A DNA stretch of 64,000 bases, from positions 92,242 through 156,241 of the forward strand of contig JACDDA010000002.1 in NCBI GenBank assembly GCA_013817245.1, in the 5' to 3' direction. The stretch is from Gammaproteobacteria bacterium. Lineage in GTDB: Bacteria > Pseudomonadota > Gammaproteobacteria > HTCC5015. The position numbers and the translations under genes are program-made. Positions 51,131 to 63,734 of this stretch are shown here, piece by piece. Position 1 is the stretch's first letter. Each line of letters begins with the position of its first letter. The notes under the pieces were generated by a model. The model was not told the DNA's origin. It made no database searches and was given only the letters and a program-made list of their open reading frames with translations.

Positions 51131-52075
51131 TTATTTCTGTAACGCTTTCGGCAATGTAAACACTACATGTTCTTCACGCCCGCGCAATTCGCGGGCGTTT
51201 TTGTATCCGCTAACTTGTAATGCTTCGATTACTTCTTTAACTAAAGTTTCAGGCGCAGATGCGCCGGCAGTTACGCCGATGCGAGTTTTATTGTTGAGCC
51301 ATTCGGTTTGAATATCTTTTGCGCCGTCAATTAAATAAGCATCACAACCATCATGTTGTGCGGCAATTTCACGTAAGCGATTTGAATTTGAACTATTATT
51401 TGAACCGACGACTAAAACCAAATCGCATTGTTTGGCGAGATCTTTGACGGCATCTTGACGATTTTGCGTAGCGTAGCAAATATCATTTTTACGTGGGCCG
51501 GAAATATCAGGGAAGCGTTCATTTAATATATCAATAATCGCTTTAGTATCATCCACAGACAAAGTAGTTTGAGTAACAAACGCCAAGTGTTTTGGATTAC
51601 GTACATGTAAATTTTTCGCATCATTGATTGATTCGATCAGATACATATCGCCGGTTTGTCCGCCTAATTTGCGATATTGACCCATGGTGCCTTCAACTTC
51701 AGGATGGCCTGCATGACCGATCAGAATAACTTCGCGACCATCACTGCTGTAACGCGCTACTTCCATATGTACTTTAGTCACCAATGGACACGTTGCATCA
51801 AACACACGTAGGCCGCGACGATCCGCTTCTTCACGAACCGCAATAGATACACCGTGCGCACTAAATACAACCGTTGCGCCATCAGGAACTTCATGCAGTT
51901 CTTCAACAAATACCGCGCCTTTATTTCGCAGGCCGTCGACTACAAAACGGTTATGCACAACTTCATGACGCACATAAATAGGTGCGCCAAATAATTCTAA
52001 TGCGCGATCCACAATGTCGATAGCACGATCAACACCTGCGCAAAAACCCCGTGGGTTTGCTAATAAAATTTCCAT
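51131..52075 (-). CDS. ispH: 4-hydroxy-3-methylbut-2-enyl diphosphate reductase
   Basis: Last step of the MEP isoprenoid pathway; an iron-sulfur enzyme of 314 residues. The three cluster cysteines lie in [25 protein letters not shown] and [14 protein letters not shown]. Substrate-binding motifs [26 protein letters not shown] and SNSNRL are present. It follows lspA by 7 bases on the same strand. In Pseudomonas fkpB lies between them; here it is absent. Confidence 0.98.
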   Translation of the reverse strand: MEILLANPRGFCAGVDRAIDIVDRALELFGAPIYVRHEVVHNRFVVDGLRNKGAVFVEELHEVPDGATVVFSAHGVSIAVREEADRRGLRVFDATCPLVTKVHMEVARYSSDGREVILIGHAGHPEVEGTMGQYRKLGGQTGDMYLIESINDAKNLHVRNPKHLAFVTQTTLSVDDTKAIIDILNERFPDISGPRKNDICYATQNRQDAVKDLAKQCDLVLVVGSNNSSNSNRLREIAAQHDGCDAYLIDGAKDIQTEWLNNKTRIGVTAGASAPETLVKEVIEALQVSGYKNARELRGREEHVVFTLPKALQK

Positions 52076-52082
52076 ACTAACC

Positions 52083-52586
52083 TCAACTAGCAGTAGTCTG
52101 CGGTGATTTCATGAAGATGCTTTGACTAATTAGAATAACAGCACCGATGGTAATAGCGGAATCGGCGATATTAAAAGTAGGCCAGTGATAGCGGCCATAA
52201 TACACATCAAGAAAATCGATGACATGACCATACGCTAGACGATCAATAAAGTTGCCAATTGCGCCGCCTAAAATAAGACTAAAAGCGGCGCCTTCCCAAT
52301 ACGCTTTGGCAGATAATCTGCGAATCCAAATAATTAAACCAATGCTAATAACGGTAGTTAAAATAATAAAAAACCAACGTTGCCAACCACCTGCTTGGCT
52401 GAGAAAACTAAAAGCAGCGCCGCTGTTATAAGCAAGCACTAAATTAAAATGTGGAAAAATTTCTAGTGCGGAATAACGCGCTAAATAATGCTCAGCTGCT
52501 ATTTTGGTGAGTTGATCCAACATAATAACCAACGCGCTTAGCCAAAACCAAATATTGGGATGTTTAAAAATGGATGTGTTAAACAT
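52083..52586 (-). CDS. lspA: Lipoprotein signal peptidase
   Basis: Inner-membrane aspartyl protease that trims prolipoproteins; 167 residues with four membrane helices. Conserved blocks are [49 protein letters not shown] (first catalytic Asp) and [11 protein letters not shown] (second). I chose the ATG at 52586, overlapping the ileS stop by 8 bases; a GTG at 52601 is possible. It presumably processes the lipoproteins seen in this window. Confidence 0.97.
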   Translation of the reverse strand: MFNTSIFKHPNIWFWLSALVIMLDQLTKIAAEHYLARYSALEIFPHFNLVLAYNSGAAFSFLSQAGGWQRWFFIILTTVISIGLIIWIRRLSAKAYWEGAAFSLILGGAIGNFIDRLAYGHVIDFLDVYYGRYHWPTFNIADSAITIGAVILISQSIFMKSPQTTAS

Positions 52587-55422
52587 AAAAACGTTGCTCA
52601 CCTTTACCGCTAATGTTTTCGATGCAGCGTCCGCAAAGTTCTACGTGCGCAGTGTGTTGACCTACGTCGTTACGATGATGCCAACAGCGTACACATTTAG
52701 CATGTTTGCTGGCAGCGAGATTTAGCCATAATTTACCGAGATTGTTGTCTAGTGTAATAGCGATACTGTTTTCAGGCGGTGCGTTGGTTTTGTACAGGCG
52801 CGCATCCGACGTTAATAAAGCAAAACGCAATTCATTCGTCATTAAAGACAGCTGATTATATAAAGGCGCGTCACAATAAATATCAATTTCCGCATCTAAA
52901 CTACTGCCGATAGTTTTGGCACTGCGTAAAATTTCTAGTTGATTATTAATAGCGTTGCGCACTATTTGGATCATTGAAAAATAATTCTGCAAATTAACTT
53001 GTTGTGCACCGATTTCAGTTGGGCATATCATGCTTGGCAATTCATACCATGTGGTAGTGAACACAGATTCATTGCGTGCATCTGCACTATGTCCGGGAAT
53101 GTGCTCCCAAATCTCATCCGCAGTAAAACTTAAAATGGGCGTAATCCACCGCGTCATCGCTTCAACGATATGATACAAAGCCGTTTGTGTAGAGCGACGT
53201 GCAAGACTATTGTGCGCAGTTGTGTATTGACGATCTTTAATAACATCTAAATAAAAACCGCCCATTTCAACGGCGCAAAAATTATGCACCCAATGATAAA
53301 TCTGATGGAATTTATATTCACCATACGCGGATTGAATTTTTTTCTGTAATTCATTGGCGTGCTCAATTGCCCAACGATCTATCCACAACATATCAGCAGG
53401 CGCGACTTGATCACGGGTTGGGTCAAAGCCATCAAGATTCGCTAATAAGAAGCGGCTAGTATTACGAATGCGACGATAGCTGTCTGACATACGATTGAGA
53501 ATTTCGGTAGAAACACTCATCTCGGTACTGTAGTCGGTTGCAGATACCCATAAACGCAAAATATCTGCGCCTAAGGTTTTAAATATTTGCTGTGGCGCAA
53601 TTACATTGCCTAAGGATTTAGACATTTTCCGACCTTGCGCATCCACAGTGAAACCATGCGTTAACACCGCTTTGTAAGGCGCGGTATTGCGAACGGCCAC
53701 ACTGGTTAACAAAGAAGATTGAAACCAGCCGCGATGTTGATCAGAACCTTCTAGATATAAATCGGCAGGTTGTTGCAAGTCTGCGCGCTTTTCTAAAACG
53801 GCAGTATGCGTCACGCCTGAATCAAACCACACATCTAGAGTGTCAGTAACTTTTGTATAATTTTGCGCATCTGCGCCTAAAAATTCTGCCGTATCTAATT
53901 CAAACCACGCATCAATGCCGCGTTGTTCAATTCGTTGCGCAATTTTTTCAATGAGCGCGGGTGTATTGGGATGCAGTTCTTCCGTTTCTTTATGAATAAA
54001 TAAAGCAATCGGCGCGCCCCACGTGCGCTGTCTAGAAATACACCAATCCGGTCGATTGCGAATCATGCCATCAATACGTGCTTCGCCCCAGCTTGGCATC
54101 CATGTAACTGATTTAATAGATTGCAACGCATGCTCACGCAACGCATGCTGATCCATGCTAATAAACCATTGTGGTGTTGCGCGAAAAATAATTGGTGTTT
54201 TGTGGCGCCAGCAATGCGGATAACTATGTCGCAAAGTATTAACAGCTAATAAACTGCCGTTGTCGCGCATTAAATCAATTAACAAGGTATTCGCTTTGTT
54301 GACGTGTTCGCCGCCCACAATTTCCGTGTCGCGTAAAAAAACGCCACTGCCATCCACTGGATTATAAACTGGCAAGTTGTAACGCAAGCCAACCGCATAA
54401 TCTTCTTGGCCATGACCCGGCGCGGTGTGCACAGCACCAGTACCTGCTTCGGTCGTGACATGATCGCCGAGAATGATCGGCACTTGGCGCATATAAAAAG
54501 GATGTTGTAATAATAAGCCTTCTAAAATTTTGCCCGTGGTGCGCGCAATGATTTTAGTGTGTTCAAAGTTATAACGTTGTAATGCGCTATCGGCCAAGGC
54601 TTCCGCTAATAACAAACATTGATCACCAACATCAACCAACACGTAATCTAAATTTGCATTAAGCGCTACCGCTTGATTCGCAGGCAACGTCCACGGCGTG
54701 GTTGTCCAAATGACGACAGCGCAGGGTTTGGTTTGTTGAATATTTAAACGTTGATTAAATAAATTATTATCGATGACATTAAAGCGCACATCAATTTGTG
54801 AAGAAGTTTTGTCTTCGTATTCAACTTCAGCTTCGGCTAATGCTGAGCCGCAATCCATGCACCAGTGCACGGGTTTATAACCTTTTAGCAAATGTCCATT
54901 GGCGATAATGCGTCCAAGTGTGCGCAGAATATCCGCTTCAAATTTAGGCGCCATCGTTAGATAAGGATTTTGCCAATCACCGAGCACGCCTAAACGAATA
55001 AAATCTTCGCGTTGTTTATCAACTTGTTGCGCTGCATAGTCGCGACAGGCTTGACGAAATGCAGGCGCATCAACTTTCACTCCCGCTTTGCCAATTTTTT
55101 TCTCAACGTTTAATTCGATCGGCAAGCCATGACAATCCCAGCCAGGTACATAAGGCGCATCAAAACCATCCAGTGTTTTGCTTTTAACAATAATATCTTT
55201 AAGAATTTTATTAACCGCATGACCAATATGAATATCGCCATTTGCATAAGGAGGGCCATCATGCAGAATAAATTTTTCTTGCCCAGCGCGCGCCGCACGA
55301 ATTTTTTGATAAAGATCTTCTGCTTGCCATTGCGCTAAACGTTCGGGTTCGCGTTGCGCCAAATTCGCCTTCATCGGGAAATTGGTATTAGGAAGATTCA
55401 AGGTGTCTTTATAATCGGTCAC
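52579..55422 (-). CDS. ileS: Isoleucine-tRNA ligase
   Basis: Class I aminoacyl-tRNA synthetase of 947 residues, bacterial type. The HIGH motif is [30 protein letters not shown] is the KMSKS loop. The editing domain shows [13 protein letters not shown] and [15 protein letters not shown]. The C-terminal zinc motif is CVRCWHHRN...CGRC. The start codon is GTG at 55422 ([11 protein letters not shown]), as no ATG fits. It is followed by lspA in overlap. Confidence 0.98.
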   Translation of the reverse strand: MTDYKDTLNLPNTNFPMKANLAQREPERLAQWQAEDLYQKIRAARAGQEKFILHDGPPYANGDIHIGHAVNKILKDIIVKSKTLDGFDAPYVPGWDCHGLPIELNVEKKIGKAGVKVDAPAFRQACRDYAAQQVDKQREDFIRLGVLGDWQNPYLTMAPKFEADILRTLGRIIANGHLLKGYKPVHWCMDCGSALAEAEVEYEDKTSSQIDVRFNVIDNNLFNQRLNIQQTKPCAVVIWTTTPWTLPANQAVALNANLDYVLVDVGDQCLLLAEALADSALQRYNFEHTKIIARTTGKILEGLLLQHPFYMRQVPIILGDHVTTEAGTGAVHTAPGHGQEDYAVGLRYNLPVYNPVDGSGVFLRDTEIVGGEHVNKANTLLIDLMRDNGSLLAVNTLRHSYPHCWRHKTPIIFRATPQWFISMDQHALREHALQSIKSVTWMPSWGEARIDGMIRNRPDWCISRQRTWGAPIALFIHKETEELHPNTPALIEKIAQRIEQRGIDAWFELDTAEFLGADAQNYTKVTDTLDVWFDSGVTHTAVLEKRADLQQPADLYLEGSDQHRGWFQSSLLTSVAVRNTAPYKAVLTHGFTVDAQGRKMSKSLGNVIAPQQIFKTLGADILRLWVSATDYSTEMSVSTEILNRMSDSYRRIRNTSRFLLANLDGFDPTRDQVAPADMLWIDRWAIEHANELQKKIQSAYGEYKFHQIYHWVHNFCAVEMGGFYLDVIKDRQYTTAHNSLARRSTQTALYHIVEAMTRWITPILSFTADEIWEHIPGHSADARNESVFTTTWYELPSMICPTEIGAQQVNLQNYFSMIQIVRNAINNQLEILRSAKTIGSSLDAEIDIYCDAPLYNQLSLMTNELRFALLTSDARLYKTNAPPENSIAITLDNNLGKLWLNLAASKHAKCVRCWHHRNDVGQHTAHVELCGRCIENISGKGEQRFYV

Positions 55423-55482
55423 AGTTGGCCTATAGAAGATTTAAATTTTTTAAATAGATGTGTTTTCGCTTTAGCTGCATGG

Positions 55483-56430
55483 TTACTGCGTCCGCGTTAA
55501 TAAATGTTGTTGATGAAAAGCGCGTGCTTGACGACTGTCTTCATCCATTTGCGTGATTAATGCAGGAATCGAAGCAAAATATTGTTCATCACGTAATTTG
55601 TGTAAAAAATGTACTTCCACATGGCGCCCATAAATATCGCGCTGAAAATCAAATAAATGCACTTCTAATAAACATTGGCCACCACCAAAAGTAGGGCGTA
55701 CTCCAATGCTCGCAACACCCGGCAAAGCTTGCGCATCAATACCACTAACAGTGACAGCAAAAATACCCATCACGGGTGTTTGCCGTCTTTTTAAATGAAT
55801 ATTTGCGGTTGGATAACCTAATTCGCGGCCGCGTTTATCGCCGTGTGCTACGCGTCCTGCCATATGATAGGGACGTCCTAACAAATGCGCCGCCGCATCC
55901 ATTTCACCATTTTGTAAATGTTCACGAATGCGCGTGCTGCTAATGCGTAACACATCATCTGTTAACGTTTGCGTGTTTTGCACACTGAAGCCATGGATCG
56001 CGCCCATGTTTTGTAACAACTGAAAATCACCGGCGCGTTTATGGCCAAAGCGCGTATCGTCGCCGACGATTAAATGTTTTACGCCTAAACCGTTCACTAA
56101 AATGCGTTCAACAAAATCTTGCGCGGGCATATTCGCTAAGCGCGCATTAAAACGTTGGCAATAAACTTGTTCAATGCCTAACTGTTTAAATAAAACTAAT
56201 TTTTCGCGAAAACGCGTGAGTCGTGGTGGCGCTTTGTCGGGCATAAAATATTCGTTAGACAAAGGTTCTGAAGTAATGACAGTGGCGGGCAAGCCGCGCA
56301 TTTTTGCGTTTTCCAACAAACTTTTTAATACCGCTTGATGACCTAAATGCACGCCATCAAAATTCCCCAAGGTTGCAACGCAAGCAGGTTGAGCAGTCGT
56401 CAAATTATGTTGATCACGAATAATATTCAC
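55483..56430 (-). CDS. ribF: Bifunctional riboflavin kinase / FAD synthetase
   Basis: Makes FMN and FAD. From the GTG at 56430 it has 315 residues (E. coli 313) and begins NIIRDQHNL, matching the family start; an open extension to 56529 would add 33 residues foreign to the family. The adenylyltransferase part has ATLGNFDGVHLGHQAVL and ISSTRIREHLQNG; the kinase part has GRVAHGDKRGRELGYPTANIHL and GVASIGVRPTFGG. On the minus strand a TATAAT lies at most 20 bases before this GTG. It sits between murJ and ileS. Confidence 0.93.
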   Translation of the reverse strand: MNIIRDQHNLTTAQPACVATLGNFDGVHLGHQAVLKSLLENAKMRGLPATVITSEPLSNEYFMPDKAPPRLTRFREKLVLFKQLGIEQVYCQRFNARLANMPAQDFVERILVNGLGVKHLIVGDDTRFGHKRAGDFQLLQNMGAIHGFSVQNTQTLTDDVLRISSTRIREHLQNGEMDAAAHLLGRPYHMAGRVAHGDKRGRELGYPTANIHLKRRQTPVMGIFAVTVSGIDAQALPGVASIGVRPTFGGGQCLLEVHLFDFQRDIYGRHVEVHFLHKLRDEQYFASIPALITQMDEDSRQARAFHQQHLLTRTQ

Positions 56431-56500
56431 GGTCGCGATTATACGGCACGTGCTGATTGCCGTGGCATTTCCTCGTCTAATTAGGCCTAAATTAGCAAAT

Positions 56501-58084
56501 TTAATGACGTAAATGGCGTGGGCGTACACCTAAAGCAAACAGCGTAATCGTGAACGCAGCAGCACCGATGCTGATAGTGAACAATAAACCTACACCGCGT
56601 TCGAGGATGGAGAGTGTTTGCCATTGCTTCGACATCACCAGCCATAACACCACGCCCATAATTGTCGAAGCCGTTAGCACTTTTAAAAGCCACGTGCGCG
56701 CATCAGCATGTGGCTGGTGAATACCTTGTTTACGTAAACCACGCCATAACAAGCCCGCTTGTAACCAGGCGGCTAAACTAGTGCCGAAGGCTAAGGCGGC
56801 ATGAGCCGCGTGAAAACCCGCTAAAAATAGGGGTATGGCTAACACCAAGCTACAAACGATATTGGCGGCAATCGCGTACATACCAATTTTGACGGGCGTG
56901 CGTGTATCTTGTCGTGCATAAAAACCGGGCGCGAGTACTTTCAGCAAAATGAAGGCAGGCAGACCGATGCTATACGCTATTAATGCCCACGCGGACATAG
57001 TGGCGTCTTCCGCGCTAAATTGGCCGTGTTGAAAAAGGCTGATCACAATAGGTTCTGCCAACATAATTAAACCCACCGTGGCCGGCAATGCAATTAACCA
57101 CGCGAGTTTTAAAGCCCACGCTAAGGTAGTCGCAAAAGAATCCATGGATTGGCTGGCATGCTGACGCGATAAACGCGGCAAAATAATGCTACCTAAGGCC
57201 ACGCCAAAAATACCTAAGGGAAATTCTACTAATCGGTCCCCGTAGTACAACCACGTCACGCTGCCGGGCCGCATAAACGAAGCAATGATGGTGTCTACTA
57301 ACAAATTAACTTGTACTACGGCTGCGCCGAATAAGGCCGGCACCATCAGGCTAATTATTTTTTGTACGCCGGTATCGCGCCAACCCCAGCGGGGCCAGCT
57401 TAATAATTCGAGTTTGGCTAAAAAAGGTAATTGAAAAAGTAATTGCACCACACCCGCGACAAATACACCCCACGCCAAGGCTAAAATCGGTGGATCAAAA
57501 AATTGTGTGCAATAAATGGCGGCTACTAACATGGAGATATTCAGCAACACTGGCGTAAACGCGGTCACACCAAAGCGATCAAAAGAATTTAAAACGCCGC
57601 TGGCGAGCGCGGTGAGTGAAATTAATAATAAATAAGGAAAAGTAATGCGCAGCATATCGCTGGCTAAATCAAAACGGCTGGGATCACCAATAAAACCTGG
57701 CGCAAAAACACTAATGACTAAAGGCGCCGCGAGCATAAAAACGATGGATAACAGACATAACACGCCACCTAAGGTGCCGGCTGTGCGAGCGACTAAGAGC
57801 CGTAATTTGGTGCGATCTTCTTGAGTTTGGTATTCGCCAAAAATGGGTACAAAAGCCTGTGAAAAAGCACCTTCTGCAAATAAACGCCGGAAAAAATTGG
57901 GGATTTTAAAGGCCACAAAAAAGGCATCAGAAGCCGCACTGGCACCAAATATATTGGCAATGACCACGTCACGAACAAATCCCATGACCCGTGAAAGTAA
58001 GGTAAACACGCTAAAAATCAGGCCTGAACGCAATAAACCGGGTCTTTTAGGATTATTGCTGATGTTAAGTGGCGCGGTAGTCAC
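56501..58084 (-). CDS. murJ: Lipid II flippase MurJ
   Basis: Inner-membrane MOP-family transporter that flips lipid II; 527 residues with about 14 hydrophobic segments. It has SGLIFSVFTLLSRVMGFVRDVVIANIFGAS, DAFFVAFKIPNFFRRLFAEGAFSQAFVPIF and GSVTWLYYGDRLVEFPLGIFGVALGSIILPRLS, all highly conserved. The start codon is GTG. Divergent from rpsT, followed by ribF. Confidence 0.97.
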   Translation of the reverse strand: MTTAPLNISNNPKRPGLLRSGLIFSVFTLLSRVMGFVRDVVIANIFGASAASDAFFVAFKIPNFFRRLFAEGAFSQAFVPIFGEYQTQEDRTKLRLLVARTAGTLGGVLCLLSIVFMLAAPLVISVFAPGFIGDPSRFDLASDMLRITFPYLLLISLTALASGVLNSFDRFGVTAFTPVLLNISMLVAAIYCTQFFDPPILALAWGVFVAGVVQLLFQLPFLAKLELLSWPRWGWRDTGVQKIISLMVPALFGAAVVQVNLLVDTIIASFMRPGSVTWLYYGDRLVEFPLGIFGVALGSIILPRLSRQHASQSMDSFATTLAWALKLAWLIALPATVGLIMLAEPIVISLFQHGQFSAEDATMSAWALIAYSIGLPAFILLKVLAPGFYARQDTRTPVKIGMYAIAANIVCSLVLAIPLFLAGFHAAHAALAFGTSLAAWLQAGLLWRGLRKQGIHQPHADARTWLLKVLTASTIMGVVLWLVMSKQWQTLSILERGVGLLFTISIGAAAFTITLFALGVRPRHLRH

Positions 58085-58190
58085 AGCGGATTAATTCCTA
58101 CGAAATAAGGCGCGCAGTCTAACGGGTTCGCGGACATCCTGCAGCTGGTCTGAATCTCATCCGAATGAACCGTATTGTTAGTTTGACGAA

Positions 58191-58219
58191 TTGACTTCGG
58201 CCCGCCAGTTTGCCAGAAT
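58191..58219 (+). promoter_or_regulatory. Promoter of rpsT
   Basis: TTGACT at 58191-58196, a 17-base spacer and CAGAAT at 58214-58219. A second -35-like TTGACG lies just upstream at 58183-58188. The -10 ends 37 bases before the GTG start. Confidence 0.6.
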
Positions 58220-58256
58220 CGCGTCCCCTTAAATCCAGATAGGCACGAGGTATTCC

Positions 58257-58520
58257 GTGGCTAATACAGTACAAGCTAGAAAACGCGCACAACAGGCTGA
58301 AGTTCGCCGCCAACACAATACGAGTTTACGTTCACGTTTTCGTACCTCTATTAAGCGTGTCTTAAAAGCGGTTCGCGCTGGTGACAAAAGTGCAGCTCAA
58401 ATTGCTTTTAACGAAGCGCGTCCCATCATTGATGGCATGGTTAATAAAGGCTTAGTGCATCGCAACCAAGTTGCGCGACATAAAAGTCGTTTAAATGACC
58501 GCGTTCGTGCGATGGTTTAA
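58257..58520 (+). CDS. rpsT: 30S ribosomal protein S20
   Basis: 87 residues, same as E. coli. ANTVQARKRAQQAEVRRQHN and SLRSRFRTSIKRVLKAV are typical. The start is GTG with GAGG 6 bases upstream; E. coli rpsT also uses a non-ATG (TTG) start, where it enables autogenous control. The gene is monocistronic, ended by a strong terminator. It lies between murJ and proB as in Pseudomonas. Confidence 0.98.
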   Translation: MANTVQARKRAQQAEVRRQHNTSLRSRFRTSIKRVLKAVRAGDKSAAQIAFNEARPIIDGMVNKGLVHRNQVARHKSRLNDRVRAMV

Positions 58521-58553
58521 TTAATAAAATAGTGCGAATTAATTTTGCATAAT

Positions 58554-58581
58554 AAAAAAACCGGCTTACGCCGGTTTTTTT
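58554..58581. terminator. Rho-independent terminator after rpsT
   Basis: A7-CCGGC-TTAC-GCCGG-T7: perfect stem of 12 pairs with a 4-base loop. It can work in both directions, ending rpsT and the leftward small membrane gene. Confidence 0.92.
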
Positions 58582-58603
58582 ATGTCTGGTATTTCATAAA
58601 TCT

Positions 58604-58891
58604 TTAAGAATGTGCGGCGTGAGGCTTGCTGAAGTGATGCGTGAATAAACTCAGCGGCCAAATGACCACGGGTGAATACAATAGGCTGTAACTTAACCAC
58701 GTCCATTCTGTTAGTCCTGAAGAATGAATCGCCACGCGCAATAAAATACCTAAGCCTAATAAACCGCCGCCTACCGCGATAATGAATAAACCCTGTAAGA
58801 GTCGACGTAAATGGCGACGCGGTTTGGCATTAAAAAATAACGCGAAGTGCGCGATGATGACAATGATGAGTACAGTAGCGACGATATTCAT
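58604..58891 (-). CDS. Small membrane protein of unknown function
   Basis: 95 residues. An N-terminal hydrophobic helix (MNIVATVLIIVIIAHFALFF), a basic stretch KPRRHLRRLLQG, a Gly-rich second helix FIIAVGGGLLGLGILLRV and a third hydrophobic segment SYSLLYSPVVIWPLSLF, ending in a His-rich tail HHFSKPHAAHS. I do not recognise the family. Located between rpsT and proB on the leftward strand. It has good hydrophobic structure and sits between well-supported genes, so it is probably real. Confidence 0.6.
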   Translation of the reverse strand: MNIVATVLIIVIIAHFALFFNAKPRRHLRRLLQGLFIIAVGGGLLGLGILLRVAIHSSGLTEWTWLSYSLLYSPVVIWPLSLFTHHFSKPHAAHS

Positions 58892-58960
58892 ATGATGTTC
58901 CCTCTAGCCTTTGCAGCAGCATAAGCAATAGACGCGCAATCCTTGCTGGTTTTAAAAATA

Positions 58961-61173
<2,213 letters not shown>

Positions 61174-61198
61174 TCATTCCTGGCGAACATGCTACTGC

Positions 61199-61462
61199 TT
61201 AAGCAGCAGCAGGGACAACATTCACGAAGGTACGCTTGTGGGGACCTTTAATTGTGAATTCTACGCGGCCTTCGCTGGTCGCGAACAAGGTGTGGTCTTT
61301 ACCCAAACCTACATTCAAACCAGGATGAAACTGCGTACCGCGTTGGCGCACAATAATATTGCCCGCTTTAACGACTTGGCCGCCGAAACGCTTAACACCC
61401 AAACGCTTGGAATGGGAATCGCGACCATTACGAGTACTACCGCCTGCTTTCTTATGTGCCAT
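61199..61462 (-). CDS. rpmA: 50S ribosomal protein L27
   Basis: 87 residues beginning [27 protein letters not shown] with [17 protein letters not shown], diagnostic of L27. The N-terminus is the standard proteobacterial form without a cleavable extension. It ends with an Ala-rich tail. 15 bases after rplU, same transcript. Confidence 0.98.
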   Translation of the reverse strand: MAHKKAGGSTRNGRDSHSKRLGVKRFGGQVVKAGNIIVRQRGTQFHPGLNVGLGKDHTLFATSEGRVEFTIKGPHKRTFVNVVPAAA

Positions 61463-61477
61463 TTTATAAGGCTCCTG

Positions 61478-61789
61478 TTAACCGCTGATGCCGGTAATGT
61501 GCACTTCAGTATAGTGCTGGCGATGACCAGCCTGTTTACGATAATGCTTACGGCGACGGAATTTGATGATGTCGATTTTTTTGCCACGGCCATGAGCGGT
61601 GACATTGGCGGTGACTTTGCCGCCATTGATAAAAGGTGCGCCTACTTTGACTGTGTCGCCGTCTGCGATCAACAAAACATCATCAAAATCAATGCTTTCG
61701 CCTTCATTGGCGAGCAATTTTTCGATGCGAATGGTATCGCCTTCAGAGACTTTGTATTGTTTGCCACCGGTTTTGATTACTGCGTACAT
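61478..61789 (-). CDS. rplU: 50S ribosomal protein L21
   Basis: 103 residues starting [18 protein letters not shown], the same length as E. coli. It also shows [32 protein letters not shown] chose the ATG at 61789; an in-frame upstream extension to 61861 would add 24 residues absent from the family and overlap the promoter. It is the first gene of the rplU-rpmA operon. Confidence 0.97.
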   Translation of the reverse strand: MYAVIKTGGKQYKVSEGDTIRIEKLLANEGESIDFDDVLLIADGDTVKVGAPFINGGKVTANVTAHGRGKKIDIIKFRRRKHYRKQAGHRQHYTEVHITGISG

Positions 61790-61832
61790 GGGATTTTGCC
61801 TAGGCTGTAGTTCATCACTAAAAAGGGTCGCG

Positions 61833-61861
61833 ATTCTATAATTTCGCTGAGCTAAGGTCAA
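61833..61861 (-). promoter_or_regulatory. Promoter of rplU-rpmA
   Basis: On the minus strand TTGACC (61861-61856), a 17-base spacer and TAGAAT (61838-61833), 43 bases before the rplU ATG. Confidence 0.65.
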
Positions 61862-61899
61862 ATGCTGCTTTCGCCCAACGGCTTTAAGCTGTGGATTGC

Positions 61900-61928
61900 T
61901 TGACAGTTGCTCACCCCCTTTCTAGGAT
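61900..61928 (+). promoter_or_regulatory. Promoter of ispB
   Basis: Perfect TTGACA at 61900-61905, a 17-base spacer and TAGGAT at 61923-61928. Divergent from the rplU promoter. Confidence 0.65.
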
Positions 61929-61997
61929 GCCCGGCCGCATTTATTAGTAAAAATGCCATTAAATTCCGCGAGCAAGGTAACCCGTAAGCATGCTGCT

Positions 61998-62966
61998 ATG
62001 ACATTGGATGAAATCCGCGCCTTGACGGCTAACGACATGGCCGCAGTGAATGTATTGATCACAGAACGGCTGCATTCAGAAGTCGCGTTGGTTGACCAAT
62101 TGGCCAGCTACATAATCCACAGCGGCGGCAAACGACTGCGTCCCCTGTTGGTGCTGCTAGCAGCGCGTGCGTGCGGTTACCAAGGCCAACAACACATTCA
62201 AGCCGCCGCCATTATTGAATTCATTCACACCGCCACTTTATTGCATGATGACGTTGTCGATGCTTCCGATCTACGTCGCGGCCGTGATACCGCCAATGCC
62301 TTATGGGGCAATGAAGCGGCAGTATTAGTTGGTGATTTTTTATACTCGCGCGCATTTGAAATGATGGTCGAACTCGACCGCATGAAAATCATGGGTATCC
62401 TCGCACACGCGACCAACATCATCGCCGAAGGCGAAGTTTTGCAATTGATGAATATTCATAATGCAGATACTAGCGAACAAGATTACCTAACCGTCATACG
62501 CAGCAAAACCGCCAAACTATTTGAAGCCGGTACTCAATTAGGCGCCGTATTAACAGAGCAAGCTATTGAAACCGAACGCGCATTAGCCGCCTATGGTTGT
62601 CATCTAGGAACCGCGTTTCAATTGATTGATGACGTCTTGGATTACAGCGCGACGGTAGAAAGCATCGGCAAAAATGTGGGTGATGATTTAGCCGAAGGCA
62701 AACCAACCTTACCGTTGATATATGCTTTGCGCCAAGGTGACAGCACGCAAATCAAAACAATTCGTGAAGCCATTGAACAAGGTGGCCGTGAACGTATCAC
62801 CACTGTATTAGCAGCAATCCAAGCAACCGGCGCATTGCAATACACGCAAAAAATGGCGCAACAAGAAGCGCAACTAGCACGCGATGCGTTAACCGTATTA
62901 CCCGACAGCGAATATAAACAAGCTTTGCTGATGTTAGCGGCGTACGCAGTCGATCGTCAGCAATAA
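61998..62966 (+). CDS. ispB: Octaprenyl-diphosphate synthase-type polyprenyl synthetase
   Basis: Makes the ubiquinone side chain; trans-prenyltransferase fold. From the ATG at 61998 it has 322 residues (E. coli 323) and begins TLDEIRALTANDMAAVN, aligning with the E. coli start. An ATG at 61953 would add 15 residues. The two Asp-rich motifs are LLHDDVVDASDLRRG and QLIDDVLDY, with GGKRLRPLLVLLAA and NVGDDLAEGKPTLPLIYA. Chain length cannot be fixed by reading, but the neighbourhood (rplU-rpmA divergent) is that of ispB. Confidence 0.95.
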   Translation: MTLDEIRALTANDMAAVNVLITERLHSEVALVDQLASYIIHSGGKRLRPLLVLLAARACGYQGQQHIQAAAIIEFIHTATLLHDDVVDASDLRRGRDTANALWGNEAAVLVGDFLYSRAFEMMVELDRMKIMGILAHATNIIAEGEVLQLMNIHNADTSEQDYLTVIRSKTAKLFEAGTQLGAVLTEQAIETERALAAYGCHLGTAFQLIDDVLDYSATVESIGKNVGDDLAEGKPTLPLIYALRQGDSTQIKTIREAIEQGGRERITTVLAAIQATGALQYTQKMAQQEAQLARDALTVLPDSEYKQALLMLAAYAVDRQQ

Positions 62967-62997
62967 GTTAAACTCGCCTGTTCTAATAACGCGGCGT

Positions 62998-63003
62998 TAT
63001 AAT
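62998..63003 (+). promoter_or_regulatory. -10 element of tRNA-Pro
   Basis: Perfect TATAAT 12 bases before the mature tRNA; no good -35 is seen. Confidence 0.5.
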
Positions 63004-63015
63004 GCGCAACAGTAT

Positions 63016-63092
63016 CGGAGTGTAGCTCAGTCTGGTAGAGCACTGCCTTCGGGAGGCAGGGGCCGTAGGTTCGAATCCTATCACTCCGACCA
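63016..63092 (+). tRNA. tRNA-Pro (anticodon CGG)
   Basis: Acceptor CGGAGTG/CACTCCG, anticodon stem CTGCC/GGCAG with loop TTCGGGA (anticodon CGG, reads CCG), T loop TTCGAAT, discriminator A and encoded CCA. 77 bases. The initial C is typical of tRNA-Pro. Confidence 0.96.
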
Positions 63093-63187
63093 TTTATAAT
63101 TTGGGCGTCTGTTTGTAAATATCCGCATAAAGTAATACGCAATGTGTTGTGCTTATTGCACTGTATGTTTTAGTTTAATTAAAAACT

Positions 63188-63253
63188 AAAGCGTTTCGCT
63201 CGTCGCTACGCGACTACAGCGAGTGACTTTTTGTCGTAACAAAAAGTCACCAA
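63188..63253 (+). repeat. Left arm of large inverted repeat
   Basis: 63188-63231 matches the reverse complement of 63806-63849 at 43 of 44 positions; 63232-63253 matches the reverse complement of 63735-63756 exactly. The arm also contains its own hairpin, GTGACTTTTTGT-CGTA-ACAAAAAGTCAC, at 63223-63250. Confidence 0.9.
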
Positions 63254-63275
63254 AAAATACTCCCCTGATGTCTCG

Positions 63276-63725
63276 CTGCGCGTAAATATTACGCGCAGTT
63301 CCCTCTCGGTTGATCTGTTGTTACGGGTCGTCCCGACGCGACATCCCTGTCGCGGCGTGACTAAAACAAACTTCCTGTTTGTTTTCCCCGAGCACAACTC
63401 AAACACTCGGCGAGCCATAGGGGCATGTTCTTGGTTCTATTTTAGAAATAAATTAATTCACAGAAGGGTTGTAAGTTTTCAGAAATACTAAGCGAAGGGA
63501 CAGCGCCCGTTATGATGTGCCGAGAAGTGTTTAAGGGATAGCGACACATGAACAGGGATGTTCATGTGAGCCGATCGCAACAGGATGTTGCGTTGAGGAG
63601 GCGCGTAAGCCCTTAAACACGACGAGGGGATACTTTAATGGAATGTTATTCCATTAAAGTACACAACAGCCGGGCAAGTATTTGATGAACAGGATGTTCG
63701 AATGCCGCGATTGCAGGGATGCAAT
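63276..63725. repeat. Cluster of short hairpins with GGA/TCC loops
   Basis: Palindromes seen: 63276-63298 (10 pairs, loop ATA); 63337-63354 (CGCGACA, loop TCCC); 63363-63385 (9 pairs, loop TTCCT); 63545-63568 (CACATGAACA, loop GGGA); 63576-63592 (CGCAACA, loop GGA); 63631-63661 (14 pairs, loop GTT); 63687-63699 (GAACA, loop GGA); 63710-63725 (ATTGCA, loop GGGA). An outer stem GTGTTTAAGGG (63527-63537) / CCCTTAAACAC (63610-63620) encloses the two hairpins at 63545-63592, like a branched fold. Stems differ in sequence while loop cores recur. Confidence 0.8.
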
Positions 63726-63734
63726 AAAGCAGCG

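Noticed and set aside
63206..63418. Open frame of 70 codons on the minus strand
   Set aside because: It is made of the inverted-repeat arm and hairpins, has no recognizable protein features and no ribosome site.
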